From contig NW_008246125.1 of assembly GCF_000281045.1 (NCBI RefSeq), positions 129,451-193,450 of the forward strand: DNA of 64,000 nt, written 5' to 3'. Origin of the DNA: Saprolegnia diclina VS20 (taxonomy: Eukaryota > Oomycota > Saprolegniomycetes > Saprolegniales > Saprolegniaceae). A program made the position numbers and the translations under genes. Position 1 is the stretch's first letter, and each line of letters opens with the position of its first letter. Below the pieces are notes generated by a model, which did no database searches, had not been told where the DNA came from, and was given only the letters and a program-made list of their open reading frames with translations. Positions 34,253 to 45,472 of the stretch are shown here, in pieces.

Positions 34253-34733
34253 GGCTCGCGAAGGTGGAATTTGCCCTTTGAGCAGCGCCGTTGGCTGCGC
34301 GTTCGAATAACGCATTTTGACGCTGTTTTGCGCATACGTTAAACACGGTCCATCGGCTCGCAGCCTGCGACTACCCATGGGTCACCCTTGGACTACTATT
34401 GCGACGAAATCACGCAAAAAGAAACGTGCGTACATGAAACACACGCGCTTGGCTCACCCTAGCCGCTCGGCTGATCGTGAGTACGCTTCATCTGGCGTGT
34501 AGAGACGCCATGCGCGAGATTCCTTCGACTGTTGATTTAACCTCTTTATGGAGGTCGTGCGCGAGTCAATACACTCGACGGTACAGGCGAGGCGTAGTGT
34601 TTTCTTGCCATCAGTGGTGATCACAGAGAAGCGCTGGTACGTGGCTCTCACGTTGCAGCACTGCGTTTGACGCGATTGCTTAAGTAAAACTCAATTGGCG
34701 TAAAACGAGCCATCACTGCGTTTAAGTTGATAC
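34253..34733. other. Divergent intergenic region between GT90 and TM9SF genes
   Basis: About 480 bases, no gene recognised. A minus-strand frame of 65 codons near 34454-34651 lacks homology. Confidence 0.4.
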
Positions 34734-34748
34734 CGGATACAGTATCCG
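34734..34748. promoter_or_regulatory. Perfect palindrome CGGATAC-A-GTATCCG upstream of TM9SF
   Basis: A 15-base palindrome built of two facing CGGATA/TATCCG elements, 51 bases before the TM9SF start codon. Confidence 0.5.
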
Positions 34749-34798
34749 TATGACCACGCCAGCAATCGGCAACAAAAAGCATTTTGACGTGGACGGCG

Positions 34799-36934
34799 AT
34801 GGTGTGCTGGCGATCGCTTGCAGTCGTAGCCGGCGGCGCGGCCTTGCGCTTCGCTGCCGCCGAGGACGCGCACGAGTATGTGTCTCGGGAAGAGGTCTTC
34901 GTCGTCGCCAACACGGTATTGAACTCGCTTCTGCGTTTAAATCCGCGTCAAACGATACCTGTCTCGCGTATAGATTCGGCCGTTCTCCAACCCGACCGAG
35001 ACGTACCACTACTACAAGCTGCCGTTCTGCAAGCCCAAGGAGCGGCAATGGGACGACCACGACCTCGGTGAGCTCCTCACGGGTAGCCGGAAGGTCGTAA
35101 CCGACTACCGCATCTTCTTTGGCGTCGACGTGACGTACAACGAGCTGTGCAAGGTCCCGTTCACGCCCGAGGTGCAAAAGGCCTTTACGGACGCGGTCGA
35201 GGAAGACTTTGTTTTTGAAATGTACGTCGACGACATTCGCGTTTCGGGCCAAGTGGGCCAGGCTATGCAGCGCGTCAAGGGCGGCAACTACCTCCAGCAG
35301 CACTTGCAGCACCTCCAAAAGTACGCGCCGTCGTCGTACGACTACTACCTCAACACGCACCTCCACTTTGACATTGCGTACAACGACGTCGAGAAGGCGC
35401 TCGGCGGGTACGATGGCGACGAAGAGGTCACGTCGCCCGTCCGCAAGTATTTGGTACACGCGTGGTCCATATTCGCCTCCTCATGATTAACGAGCTTAGA
35501 TTGTTGGCATCAACATGACGATGACCAACTCGGTCGAGACGGACGAAAACGAGTTCCAGTACCATCTCGCCGAGCCGCTCACGGGCGCGTCGCCCGACAT
35601 TGTGTTTACGTACTCGGTCAAGTGGCAGAAAAAGTCGTGGGGCAAGTACGAAGACCGCCTCTTCAAGGTATATCGTTCCACCATTCGACGCTAACGCGAG
35701 CGCAGGACCCGCTCTTGCCCGAAGTGCTCGAGATCCACTGGCTCAGCATCATCAACTCGTTTGTGCTCGTCATGCTGCTCGTCGCGTTCCTCTCGATCAT
35801 CATGTTTCGCATCCTCAAGCGCGACGTGTCGCGCTACATGGACCTCGAGGACGGCGCCGACCTCCACGACGAGTCGGGCTGGAAGCTCGTGCACGCCGAC
35901 GTCTTTCGCAACCCGCCGTTTCTTGTCCTCTTTTGCGCGTTTGTCGGCGCCGGTGCCCAGCTCTTTGCGATGCTCTTTGGTGTCCTCGTCCTCTCGCTCC
36001 TCGACGTCTTCCATCCGAGCAAGCGCGGCGGCCTCGTCTCGGCCATCGTCGTCGCATACGCCCTCACGGCGGGCGTCGGCGGTTACCGCTCGGCCAGTCT
36101 CTACAAGCAGCTTGGCGGGTACTCTCCTCTGGTCTATTGCAACAAAAATGATATTAAAATATCTGGGGTCGTAGGCAGCGCTGGGTGTGGAACCTCGTCG
36201 TGAGCGGCCTCGTCGTCCCCGGGCCGCTCATCGCGATCTTTGCGTTCCTCAACACGGTCGCCATCTGGAACGACTCGTCCGCAGCGCTTCCCTTTGGCAC
36301 GATCATGATTCTGCTCTGCCTCTTTCTCCTGGTCAACGTCCCGCTCGCCATCACGGGAGGCATTGCCGGGCGCAACCTCACGGGTATATTGGCGATGTGA
36401 CATCTTATTCTAAACTTATGAATGCTAGCGCCGTACAAGCCGCCGTGCCGCACCAACAAGATCCAGCGCGAAATTCCGATGGTGCCGTGGTACCGCCGGC
36501 CGATCCCGATGGTCGTCGCCGCCGGCTGCCTTCCGTACAGCGCCGTGTACATTGAGCTACACCACATTTTCGCAGCGATCTGGGGCCACCAGATCTACAC
36601 GCTGTTTGGGATTCTCTTTTTGGCGTTTGTGATGCTCGTCTGCGTCACGGCGTTCATGACGATCACGATGACGTACTTTCAGCTCGCGGCCGAGGACCAC
36701 CGGTGGTGGTGGCGGTCGTTCTGGTCGGGCGGCATCACGGGCGTCTTTGTGCTCGCGTACAGCGTCTGGTACTTTGCGACGGCGACCGAGATGACGGGGT
36801 TCTTCCAGGCCGCCTTTTACTTTGGCTACTCGCTCATGATGGCCTACTGCTTCTTCATCATGCTCGGCTTCATCGGGTTCCAGTCCGCACTCCTCTTTGT
36901 GCGCAAGATCTACACGACGATCAAGGTCGAGTAG
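34799..36934 (+). CDS. Transmembrane 9 superfamily (nonaspanin) protein
   Basis: 630-residue Golgi/endosomal nonaspanin. Exons 34799-34915, 34974-35453, 35500-35667, 35706-36118, 36175-36383 and 36429-36934; introns 38-58 nt. Signal peptide MVCWRSLAVVAGGAALRFAAA, then the lumenal domain with the family signature NPTETYHYYKLPFCKPK, then nine membrane helices starting at WLSIINSFVLVMLLVAFLSI. Conserved loops include RDVSRYMDLEDGADLHDESGW-like (cytosolic loop 1) and PCRTNKIQREIP before the last four helices. The C terminus ends TTIKVE, a KxD/E signal that in this family binds COPI and holds the protein in the Golgi. Length fits TM9SF2/4-type members. Start chosen as the ATG that gives the signal peptide. 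Confidence 0.92.
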
Positions 36935-37028
36935 ACGCAATAAGCTCGAAACGAGTCAGCTTCGATCATCCGTATTGCGACTCTCCGTTGCAGTTGAAAA
37001 GTTACGAAAGACAAAGGGTTGATGGACT

Positions 37029-38096
37029 CTAGAGCAAGCGAAGAAACTTGCGCGCGTTGTACGTCGTGGCCGCCGCAACGTCCTTTGCCGGGAGGCCCAA
37101 GCACTCGGCGAGAGCTTCGACGACGCTGGGGAGCGCGGTGGCGACGTTCGGATACTGCTTCTTGGGGTGCGTCGCCGCAAGCTTCCGGCAGTGCGGAAAA
37201 CCCATGTACGGCGCGTCCGTCTCGACCACGAGCCGGTCCAGCGGCACGACGCCGTCGCGAAGCAGCGACTGGAGGTTCGCGCCGTGGGATTTGCAGAGGA
37301 AACCCGTGACGCCAATGTACAGACCCATGCTGACGTACGTCGCGGCTTCCGCGGCCGTGCCCGTGAAACAGTGCACGACGGTTGGCGGCAGCTTGGCCGC
37401 GCGCTCCGTCAGCGCCGCCACAAACGGCTCGTGCGCAAGGCGTTCGTGAAGAAAGAGCGGCTTCTGCAGGTCGCACGCGAGGTCGAGCTGCGGAAGAAAC
37501 CACTCGAGTTGCAGCTCCGGCGACGGAAAACCCGGTGAGTAGTCGAGACCGCACTCGCCGACAGCGACCATCTCGGGCTGCTTGGCGAGCGCCGAGAGCG
37601 TCGCAAAGGCGGCGGGGTCGAACGCCGACGTAGCGTTGTACGGGTGCACGCCGGCCGTCGGAAAGAGCACCTGCGACCAGAGCTTGTAAGATAGAATGCA
37701 ATGTCGATCGACGAACCGTTGGGTACAGCCGTGCGAGTTCCAAGCACTGCTGGCTTTCCTCGAGCGTCGCGCCGGGCACGAGCATCTGCGTGACGCGGGC
37801 CTCCTTAGCCTCGGCAATGAGCGCGGGCGCCTGGCCTTCGAAATCGGGGTGCGTTAGGTTACAGTCAAAGTCAAACAGGTCGACGTCGAGAGTAAGCCAC
37901 GCCGGCAGCTTGCTATCGAGAGCCTTGATGCATCAGCAGCGAATCGATGCTCGTACCTCACGGGCGCCACGGGCGTTGACGCTTTCTGGAGCTTCTTGGC
38001 GCGCTTGGCGATCTTCATGGCCTTGGCGTCCATGGTCGGCGCCGCCACGGGAGCGGCTGGTGGCACGGGAGCGCTCTTGCTGTCGTCGCTGCTCAT
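37029..38096 (-). CDS. TatD-family metal-dependent deoxyribonuclease
   Basis: 325 residues, three exons: 38096-37957, 37912-37717 and 37670-37029, introns 44 and 46 nt (the second with a CAG acceptor). A Lys/Ala-rich leader precedes a TIM-barrel amidohydrolase-type domain. The first metal motif reads FDCNLTHPDF, the N-L-T variant seen in eukaryotic TATDN proteins. Later landmarks are FPTAGVHPYN, VAVGECGLDY, LFLHERLAHEP, VVHCFTGT, LYIGVTGF and LVVETDAPYMGF, in the order expected for TatD. TatD enzymes are 3'-5' exonucleases/DNases linked to DNA repair and apoptotic DNA degradation. Ends 94 bases from the convergent TM9SF gene. Confidence 0.9.
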
Positions 38097-38136
38097 GGCT
38101 GTCGCTGGCGATCCAAGCAAAACACTGGTTGCTCTC

Positions 38137-38142
38137 CGGATA
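38137..38142. promoter_or_regulatory. CGGATA element in the TatD/TAF1C-like divergent promoter
   Basis: CCGGATACCG at 38136-38145, 41 bases from the TatD start codon; a TCCGGATT copy is near 38390, 40 bases before the gene on the other side. Confidence 0.35.
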
Positions 38143-38429
38143 CCGAATCCTGGTTTTGCTGCTCTCGCTGTCTATGTACACCCAACTCCTGTCACAGAAG
38201 TGGGGTCACAGACGGAAGCGTTCTTGTTCCACTTGTACCGAAGAACGCGACTCAAGAGAAATGGATATGGTCTTCTCAATCGACAAGCTCGTGCGGGCTG
38301 AAAATGCTGCTTTCATATTGTATTGCGATCTCAGCGGAAATACTTGCGTGAAACTAGTCAATCGGTTACCCGGCCCGAGACAAGGATTTGTCCGGATTGG
38401 AATAGGCCAGCCAACCGGTGGAGTCGAGC

Positions 38430-40906
38430 ATGAAGCGCGAGCTGTGGAGCCATGCGCTGCCGAACGAGCCGACGACGGTCGTCGAGCTAGGCATGAGCCA
38501 GCGCCTCGTACACGCGTCGCCGGACGCAATCCCTTCGACGTCGGTACCGCTGCTTAATGCACCAAGCGCGGTCGTTGGCTTCGAAGCCGTCGGCGCGCCA
38601 CGGGTCTTCTTCCGCAACGTGGCCGCGTACCCGTTCAAGCGACCAGATACGAGCCGCGACTGGTACAGCATGGATCGACACGCCAACTACGTTCAAAACT
38701 GGGCTGCGCGGCAGCTCTCGGCCTTTGACAAGCGCTTCAAGGACAACCTCTCGCAGCTACACCCGGAGACCCGCGACCACATCGAGACCGAGATCCTGTA
38801 CGTCCCTGGTCGTCGAATGCAACACATCTTATGTGGATGCTCGTAGGAACGGTCGCGCCAACAGCGCCCTCCGCAGCGCGCGCCAAGGCAACGCGCTTGC
38901 AACCCACACGACGAGTGCGCACCAGGTCTTGTGGACGCCATCGGGCGAGCTCATGCAGCACATCCAGTGCTTTCGACGCGAGTCGCAGCCAAGCCATCGA
39001 TCCAAGGCCAAGCGGTGGATACGCTACGCACCAACGACTGCGACGACGAACCCGATCCGGCAGCTCGAGGCGCTTGGCGACCCCAACGTCCCAGCCGTCG
39101 TCGCCCGTGGAGACGCCAACGCCACGATCGCAGCGCTCTCGCCGGTCGACAACAGTGTTCAAATCGTCGAGACGCTGCGCTTCAACCACTTGCTCGAGCA
39201 CGTGGCGTGCAGTCCGCACACGCTCGGCGAAGCCATGTTCATTGCGCAAAACCGCGAGTTCCTCCAGTGGACGTCGGAGGGTGGCTTGCGCTCGATGGGG
39301 CCGCCCGTGCAGGAGCAGTGGACGCGCGCCGTGTACAGCAGGTCGCCCTCTCTATCTTTTGGTGCAGAGCTCACGCCTCGAATCTAGTCATCCGTGTGTG
39401 CTCTGGGTGGCCGCGACCGACACGATTGGGACGCTGGACACGCGGCAGGCATCGCCCGCCTGCTTCAATCGCAACTGGATCTACAACTCGCGCGGTGCAA
39501 CGACCATCTACGACGTCAAGCGACACCCGAGGTACACAGCGTTGATACTGCAGAGTGGTCATCGCGTCCGTAGCTGCCCGTTTCAGTACGTCGTGCGCAC
39601 GGGGCTCTCGCTCGAGGTGTTCGATACGCGCAGCAGCAGTCGGTCGGTCGTGCACTGGTCCCACACGGGGCTCTTCCCCGAAGCGAGCGTTCGTTGCAAC
39701 ATCAAGGAACCGATCACTGGGCCATTAGATATTGTCGACGTCTCGTCCGGCACCAAGAACCAAGGTATGTCATGGTGACATGTCGATCTAGTCGCAATAC
39801 TACTATGCGGCTAGCGCTCTTGCTGTCGGGCACGTCGGTCCTCAACAAGGTGACGGTGCACAGCTACCACGTCGCGTCATCGGTTCCCAGTGGAAGCGAA
39901 GTGTTGCGGCCGCTGCTGGCGTCGTCACTCGCTTCGCAGAGCCAAGCCGGCGTCGACATGGCGCCGTTCGATGTCCACTTGCCCGACACAAGTCCGTCCG
40001 TGCACTTGGTCGGGGTTGCCGGACTTTTCAACGCATTTGGCTCGGAGAAGCACGGGGCGTCTTGCGTCGACGTCTTCCAAGTCAGCTCCACGGGCGATGT
40101 CTTTTGCCAGACACTGATGGCTTCGAACGCCACACAAGCCGCCGTGCAAGCCGAGTACGCTATTGTCTCGTTATCGTTGAGTCATAGACACTTGTAGGCT
40201 CGCATGCGGTATGACGGTGCGCGCGACCGACCGCGACGCGTCGCTGCCGATCCCATTCAGCGCGTTTCTTCCCGAGCACGACGCAGAGAGCCGCCTGGCG
40301 CATGTGCGTGTTGACCAAGAGAAGCTCCGGGCTGCTTTGGTCGCACGTGCAAAGGAGCTCAGTCCAACGATATCACCCAGCGACGAACTACTTTCACTCG
40401 CGGTACTCCGCCGCCACTTTCGCGTGGTGAAGCCGTCGTGCACACTGCGAACGCTGCGGGACACGTGGGTCGATCTGCCCAAAGTCCACGTACTGCTCGC
40501 GTCGCTGCGGGCGTCCGACGGCTTCCATCTCCAGCGCGTGCACCCGCACAACCGCGGCCCCCACACTCGGGTCCGGGTGCGTCCGGCTGAAAGCGACGTC
40601 AAACCGTCGCTGGACGACGCAGCGTGTCACTGCACCAATAAGATGAGCGACGTTTTGGAACTGTGCGCAGGCGACAACTGCGTCCTACTGGACGCGATCG
40701 TTGTGCGGCGCCAGTACCACGACAACGTCAAGCACGAAGATGGTGGCCAAGCCGTCGTTGCTTATGGCATTCCGACGAGAACCAAGCGCGATGAGAAGAA
40801 GGTGACGACCAACGTCAACGGCCACGATTTTGTCCTCGCCGACCTGCGCGCCGTGTATGGCCGCCTGCCAGACTCAGCATCGCAGTACGACTCGCAGTAC
40901 GATTAA
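38430..40906 (+). CDS. RNA polymerase I initiation factor TAF1C/RRN6-like protein
   Basis: 748 residues from six exons: 38430-38797, 38847-39341, 39388-39531, 39574-39764, 39815-40154 and 40198-40906; introns 42-50 nt with TAG acceptors. Residues about 110-420 look like a WD/beta-propeller: VLWVAATDTIGTLDTR and LSLEVFDTRSSSRSVVHWSHTG are the paired blade ends seen in the SL1/core-factor subunit TAF1C (Rrn6), which helps place Pol I on rDNA promoters. VDVFQVSSTGDVFCQTL is another match. The C-terminal part is helical and ends in a repeated SQYDSQYD. In intron 4 the nearer TAG (39787) would give a 23-28 nt intron; the TAG at 39814 gives 50 nt and the right frame. The family call is from motif style, not certain. 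Confidence 0.6.
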
Positions 40907-41149
40907 GCCAAGGGAAAGCCTCCTCGAGGGGTGCAATGTAATCTACCATAAGCGTTGACCAACTTTGGGTGTACCCTCGCGCGACCGTCTCTCGAATGGT
41001 CAGGTCAGCCAAGCGAAAGACGATCGCAGCAGCTTCCAAAAGAGTCTCAGATGAAAGTTGCACCGGTCTCACGCTTGAGCTCCTAAATTCGGCCTCAAAC
41101 GACTCGTGGGCGAAGAGAGGGACACACTCAGCAGAAAGCGTTAGACACG

Positions 41150-42004
41150 ATGGAGGTCGCGTGACAGTTTACCTCATCGCCGCACCTTGACGGCATCTTG
41201 TTTGTCGACAAGAACGAGCTCGCTCCGTTGAAGAGCGTCGAGGATCCACCTCGTCGCCAAGCTACACGACATGAAGTTGAGCGTGGCAGCCCGTCGCTCA
41301 AGTTCCACGACACGGTCCTCCGCGATGACATGCAGCTGGCGCCGCTGGAGCCGACGCTGCGCACGGGAGGTGTGCGCTAGTCGCTACGCGTCAGGGACGA
41401 ATTGGAAGAAGCAAAGTGCATTCATGTCATGTCGCTCACGGGCGAGACGACGTCGCTTGACGACATCTTGTCGTCGACATTGATGATGACCATCACGAAG
41501 ATGATTCGAGACCGGACAGGCCAGTCTGTCTCCACGCAGCGCATGATCTATGCCGGCAAACAATTGTGGGATGAGAAGGCCTTGCTGGACGACAACATCA
41601 AAGCCGGTTGCACGTTGCACATCGTGAAGCGGCTGCGAGGCGGCGGCATGGCGGCCATGTTCACTGACGTCACCAACGACAACGCCATGCGTTCCACCGC
41701 CTTCTCGTCGTCGGCGCCGAGCTGGCGTGACTGAGAGTCTCAACCTCCACGGCACATGCATGAACGGCGCGAGCGAAGCGCACCGCTGCGAGGTGATTGC
41801 ATCGATTGGCACCAAGCCTTTCATCTGGTCAAGCCGTCGGGAGTCCAATCACGGCGGTGTATTCTCTGCAAGATGTACCTCGCCCAAGACAAGGCGATCT
41901 GCGGGCATATGCACGAAGGATGTGCCAAGACGTGGTTTGAAGCCTCGGCCGCGCGGCGCGACGTTGGTGCTAGCTGCCCCGAGTGCTGCGTCTGCATTAA
42001 TTGA
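41150..42004 (+). pseudogene. Ubiquitin-like/zinc-binding gene, upstream decayed copy
   Basis: Aligns by eye with the copy at 42467-43594. It starts ATG GAG GTC, hits TGA at codon 5, and then resumes LDGILFVDKNEL in register with the second copy's [12 protein letters not shown] after indels. The central ubiquitin-like fold is intact ([20 protein letters not shown] to HIVKRLRGG, about 41510-41645). Further shifts fall after SSSAPSWRD (41730) and near 41820; the end codes for a Cys/His cluster (RRCILCKMYLAQDKAICGHMHEGC). At least four disruptions, none repaired by an intron. Confidence 0.65.
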
Positions 42005-42466
42005 TGCTGATAACAACTCATATGTGTGCACGTGTCTGTGCTATCCCAAGCGTTCGAGCAAGGGTATACAAACCCTACTTTTAATTAGAAAATCTGCACG
42101 TCCGAACGGGTTAAGCCTTGGCTCCAGAAGTAGTCGTCCCAGTGGTTGCGACATTTCACGATTGAGGTACTGCTCGTTGATGCGCAGAGCCATTTCAAGA
42201 CCCACCTGCGGCGCCTCGACAGCGCGGTCGCCACCACAGCGGCTCCCGCGCTTTTGGATCTTGGCTGGCGGTAACCCGTACATTAAATGGATTTCTCCTT
42301 TTCCAATACTAAATGCAGCATTTTTTATTCTCCATCAAAATACTTTTGTCCAATCAGCGCGCATCGCGCCCATCTCACACGCCCTGAGCGCGCCACGTCA
42401 TTCTGTCGACCGTTCGATAAAAATCGGCGAAGCAAGAGGCAAGCAGTAGCAAATTTGCGGACCAGG
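42005..42466. other. Spacer between tandem ubiquitin-like copies
   Basis: 462 bases, AT-richer than surroundings; no gene recognised. Confidence 0.4.
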
Positions 42467-43594
42467 ATGGAAGTCGGGTGGACGCGGGTCGTCTCGGCGC
42501 AACTCGACGGGCTCCTGTGCGTTGAAGATGATGAGCTCACGCCGACGATGACGGTCGCGGACCTCAAGGAGCTGCTTCGCTCCAAGCTCAAGGCGCTCGG
42601 TGTCGGCGTGCGCATCAACCCGAAGCTCATTTTCTACGACACGAAGCCGAACGACAGCGACGAGATTACGCCGCTCATGCCGACGTTGCGCACGGGAATC
42701 TGCGCTGGGTGCTTCATATGAAAGAAGTTCCAGTGGTCCCCCACGACGGGAAAACCGTCCAGATCTTCGTCAAGACCTTGACCAGTGCGACCATCACGCT
42801 GGACGTTCTTCTGTACTCGCCGGTCTACGAGACGATGCAAGGGATCTTGAAGAAGGAAAACATTCCGACCGATCAGCAGCGCTTGATTTACGCAGGCATG
42901 CAGCTTGAACAAGGACGAACGTTGGAAGACTACGGCTGGACGGAAATCCACGCTGCATCTCGTCCTCCGCGGCGGTGGTTCCGCGGCGTCGTTTGCCGAT
43001 GTCTCAGATGCCAGCACAATGCGCTCGGCGCGCATCTCGTCGTCTGCGCCAAGTTGGCGCACGTTCGACCGCGGTCTCAACATCCACGGCAAGTGCACCA
43101 ACGAGGCGTGCATGGTGTACGGCAAGGAAGTGATTGTTCCTGTCAACTTAAGGCCTTCAACGTCTTGGCCCATTCGGCTCCGTGCCCCATCTGCAAGCAA
43201 GCCATCGAAGCGCGGTCGTGTGGCTTTTATGCGTGCGAGTGGCGCTATGAAGCCTTCAAGGTGGGCTCCGGCATGCACATGTCATCTGACTGGAAGTCGC
43301 TGCCTACGACTGGTGGGTACCATGTTTTTTTATGGCGACGACAGCAACATGGTGCTCTGGCGCGCGCTCTTACTCTTGGTCAAGCCGCTGCGCGATGAGC
43401 CCAAGTGTGCGCTCTGCAAGGACGCTATCGGCGAGACGACGCTCTGCAAGGACGCTATCGGCGAGATGACGCTCGAGTGCAAGACGACATGCGGACACAT
43501 GCATCGTGGCTGCGTCGATGCGTGGGTCGCCGGCTCGATGCAGCGCCTCTCCGTCGGGGCCAACTGCCCCAAGTGCCACACGAGCGTCGCTTGA
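42467..43594 (+). pseudogene. Ubiquitin-like/zinc-binding gene, downstream decayed copy
   Basis: Intended product: an N-terminal ubiquitin-like part (MEVGWTRVVSAQLDGLLC), a second ubiquitin-like fold ([20 protein letters not shown]), LHLVLRGGG, a Cys-rich module ([20 protein letters not shown], then [20 protein letters not shown]) and a RING-like end (CALCKDAIGE to CGHMHRGC...CPKC). These lie in different frames: shifts are needed near 42690 (after LRTG), 42935, 43150 and at a T7 run near 43325. The multi-Cys pattern after a ubiquitin-like domain recalls an oomycete protein class I cannot name. The ends are still recognisable, so inactivation seems recent. Confidence 0.65.
43411..43470. repeat. 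Tandem 30-base duplication
   Basis: Two units (43411-43440 and 43441-43470) differ at one base and duplicate LCKDAIGET/M in the RING-like part of the downstream copy. The length keeps frame. It adds an extra C, so zinc ligation could be disturbed. Confidence 0.85.
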
Positions 43595-43689
43595 TGCATA
43601 CGAAAACAAACATTGAGCAACCATCACCCAAAAAATCCAAAACATCATTTGCTCAAACTCAATGTGCTTTTGAGATCCGCTATGCTCGT

Positions 43690-45187
43690 TCACTTTCGTC
43701 GCTTGGGCTCTTCGTGACCTTCCTTCTTGGTGTGCTTTTGCACTACGCAGCATTCAATGAGTCTCAAAACTCGATACAAGATAAGACGTACGCATCTTGA
43801 GCGTCGGGAAAGCCATGGCACATGAACCGCACGGGAACTCGTCGTCGTCAAAGTCATTTGTTTTGGCCACTTCCTTTTTCCCGTCATCTTTCTTGGTCGT
43901 CTTGCGCTTCTCCTTGCGCTCGGCGCGCTTCTCAGCAGCCTTCTTGTCCTTCTCTTCGCGTTCTCTCCGCTTCGCTTCGTCCTCTTCCGAGACCTTGGCG
44001 GCCTTGGTCTCCTTCTTGGCACTCGCCTTCTTCTCGCCATCAACATCGTCGCATTGGGCGGCGTCCGGCACGGCGCGCTCGCTGCTCTCGAGCTCGAGCA
44101 GTTCGTCGAGCATCGATGGGTCGAGGCCGCTCGCGATCATTTGTTCGCGGTGCTTTTTGGATTTCAAATGGTTTTCGACCTGCTTCTCCGACTTGAACTC
44201 TTTCTTGCAGAGGTCGCAAACGAGGATCATTGCCTCTTGCTTGGCGACGCGCTTGGCAACCTCGGCGCGGACCTGCGCTTCAACGTGCGCGTGGACGACG
44301 TCGTCGTCGGCCTCCCACTGCGCCTGGAACGATGCCTTCTCGGCCTCAAAGGCCGCGCGCTTCTCCTTGGCGAGCGCTTCCTTCTCCTTTGCCGCGGCTT
44401 CCTTTGCAGCCTCGAGCTCCTTGAGGTACTTGGCCATGCGCTTGTCGCGCTTCCGGACAAACTCGACGAGCGCGCGCACGTTGGCACTGAAAGCCTTCTT
44501 GCCGCCGTCCCGCGCCTTCTTGTTGTCCTTCTCCATGAGCCGGCGGATCTCGCGCGTCGGCGCGTCCGTCGTCTTGTAAATGTCGAGCCAGCTGAACGAC
44601 CGGTCCGTCGCATACGCGCGCCAGTAGTTGTAAAAGCTGTTGACGTCGGTCGCCACGTTCGACTTGGACGAGCCAAAGGACGGGGCTGCAAGCTTGTCGC
44701 CGCGCGCCTCTTGGTCGAGCGCGTCAATCTAGTCCATCTTATATCCTCTGTGGATTGCACAATGCAAGTGCTACCTGCTCAAAGAGGGTGCGGTACACGC
44801 TGAAGAAGCCAGCGTCGTCGTCCTTGAACCCCTTGTACACCGTCGGGCTGCCGAGAAGCGTGCCATGTGAACAAGCGAAGAGAAGCCGACTTCATACCTG
44901 AAGTAGCGCATGAGGTCGAGCGGATCTTCTTCGGTCGCATGGTCGTCGCCGTCGTCGCCGCGAAGGATTTGCTCGCGATGGTCGTCGTACCATTGCCGTT
45001 CTTGCGGGTCGCTCAGCACTTCGTACGCGCTTTGGATCTCCTGGAAGATGGTCGTCGCCTCCTCGACGTTCTGGTCCGGCTTGATCTTGTCCGGATGCCA
45101 CTTGAGCGCGAGCTTGAAGAAGGCCTTGCGGAGGTCCGCGGCCGCGATGTCCCGGGCGACGCCCAGCACCTCGTAGTGGCAGCGCAT
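43690..45187 (-). CDS. DNAJC21: DNAJC21/Jjj1-type J-domain co-chaperone with two C2H2 fingers
   Basis: 450 residues; exons 45187-44898, 44847-44775, 44728-43792 and 43742-43690, introns 46-50 nt. J domain at residues 1-70 with the catalytic HPD (LKWHPDKI) and [16 protein letters not shown]. After it come [19 protein letters not shown] (family-specific, equivalent to the GF-YxVY segment of Jjj1), a charged Lys/Glu/Ala coiled coil, a first C2H2 finger [23 protein letters not shown], an acidic/basic linker, and a second finger [23 protein letters not shown]. The second finger is split by the last intron; without that join it would look truncated. In yeast and humans this protein works with REI1 and Hsc70 to recycle Arx1 from 60S pre-ribosomes. 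Confidence 0.92.
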
Positions 45188-45442
45188 CGTCGCAATTGGC
45201 CATGGCCAATCATGTCGACGACCATCACTCGTCTCGAATCTAAGCACACGCAACTCGACCTCTGCCATTCGGACGCCGCGCCAATGCAGCGCAATGCAAG
45301 GGCTGCCGGCATGCAACAATTTAGCAACAATATGATGCATTGATGGGCAGCACTCGCCAATGGTGAGGTGGGATCCGCCACGGGATCCGCCACGAGACAA
45401 GACACCGCGTAGGCGCTGTACATACATTCTCCGGTTGGATAA

Positions 45443-45451
45443 CGGATATCC
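45443..45451. promoter_or_regulatory. CGGATATCC element in the DNAJC21/coiled-coil divergent promoter
   Basis: GGATATCC (45444-45451) is an 8-base palindrome, 22 bases before the ATG at 45473 in the 285-base divergent spacer. Confidence 0.35.
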
Positions 45452-45472
45452 CGCGCCCTTTCCACGACGACG

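Noticed and set aside
39765..39787. Possible 23-nt intron in the TAF1C-like gene
   Set aside because: Too short compared with all others and out of frame; the TAG at 39814 gives 50 nt in frame.
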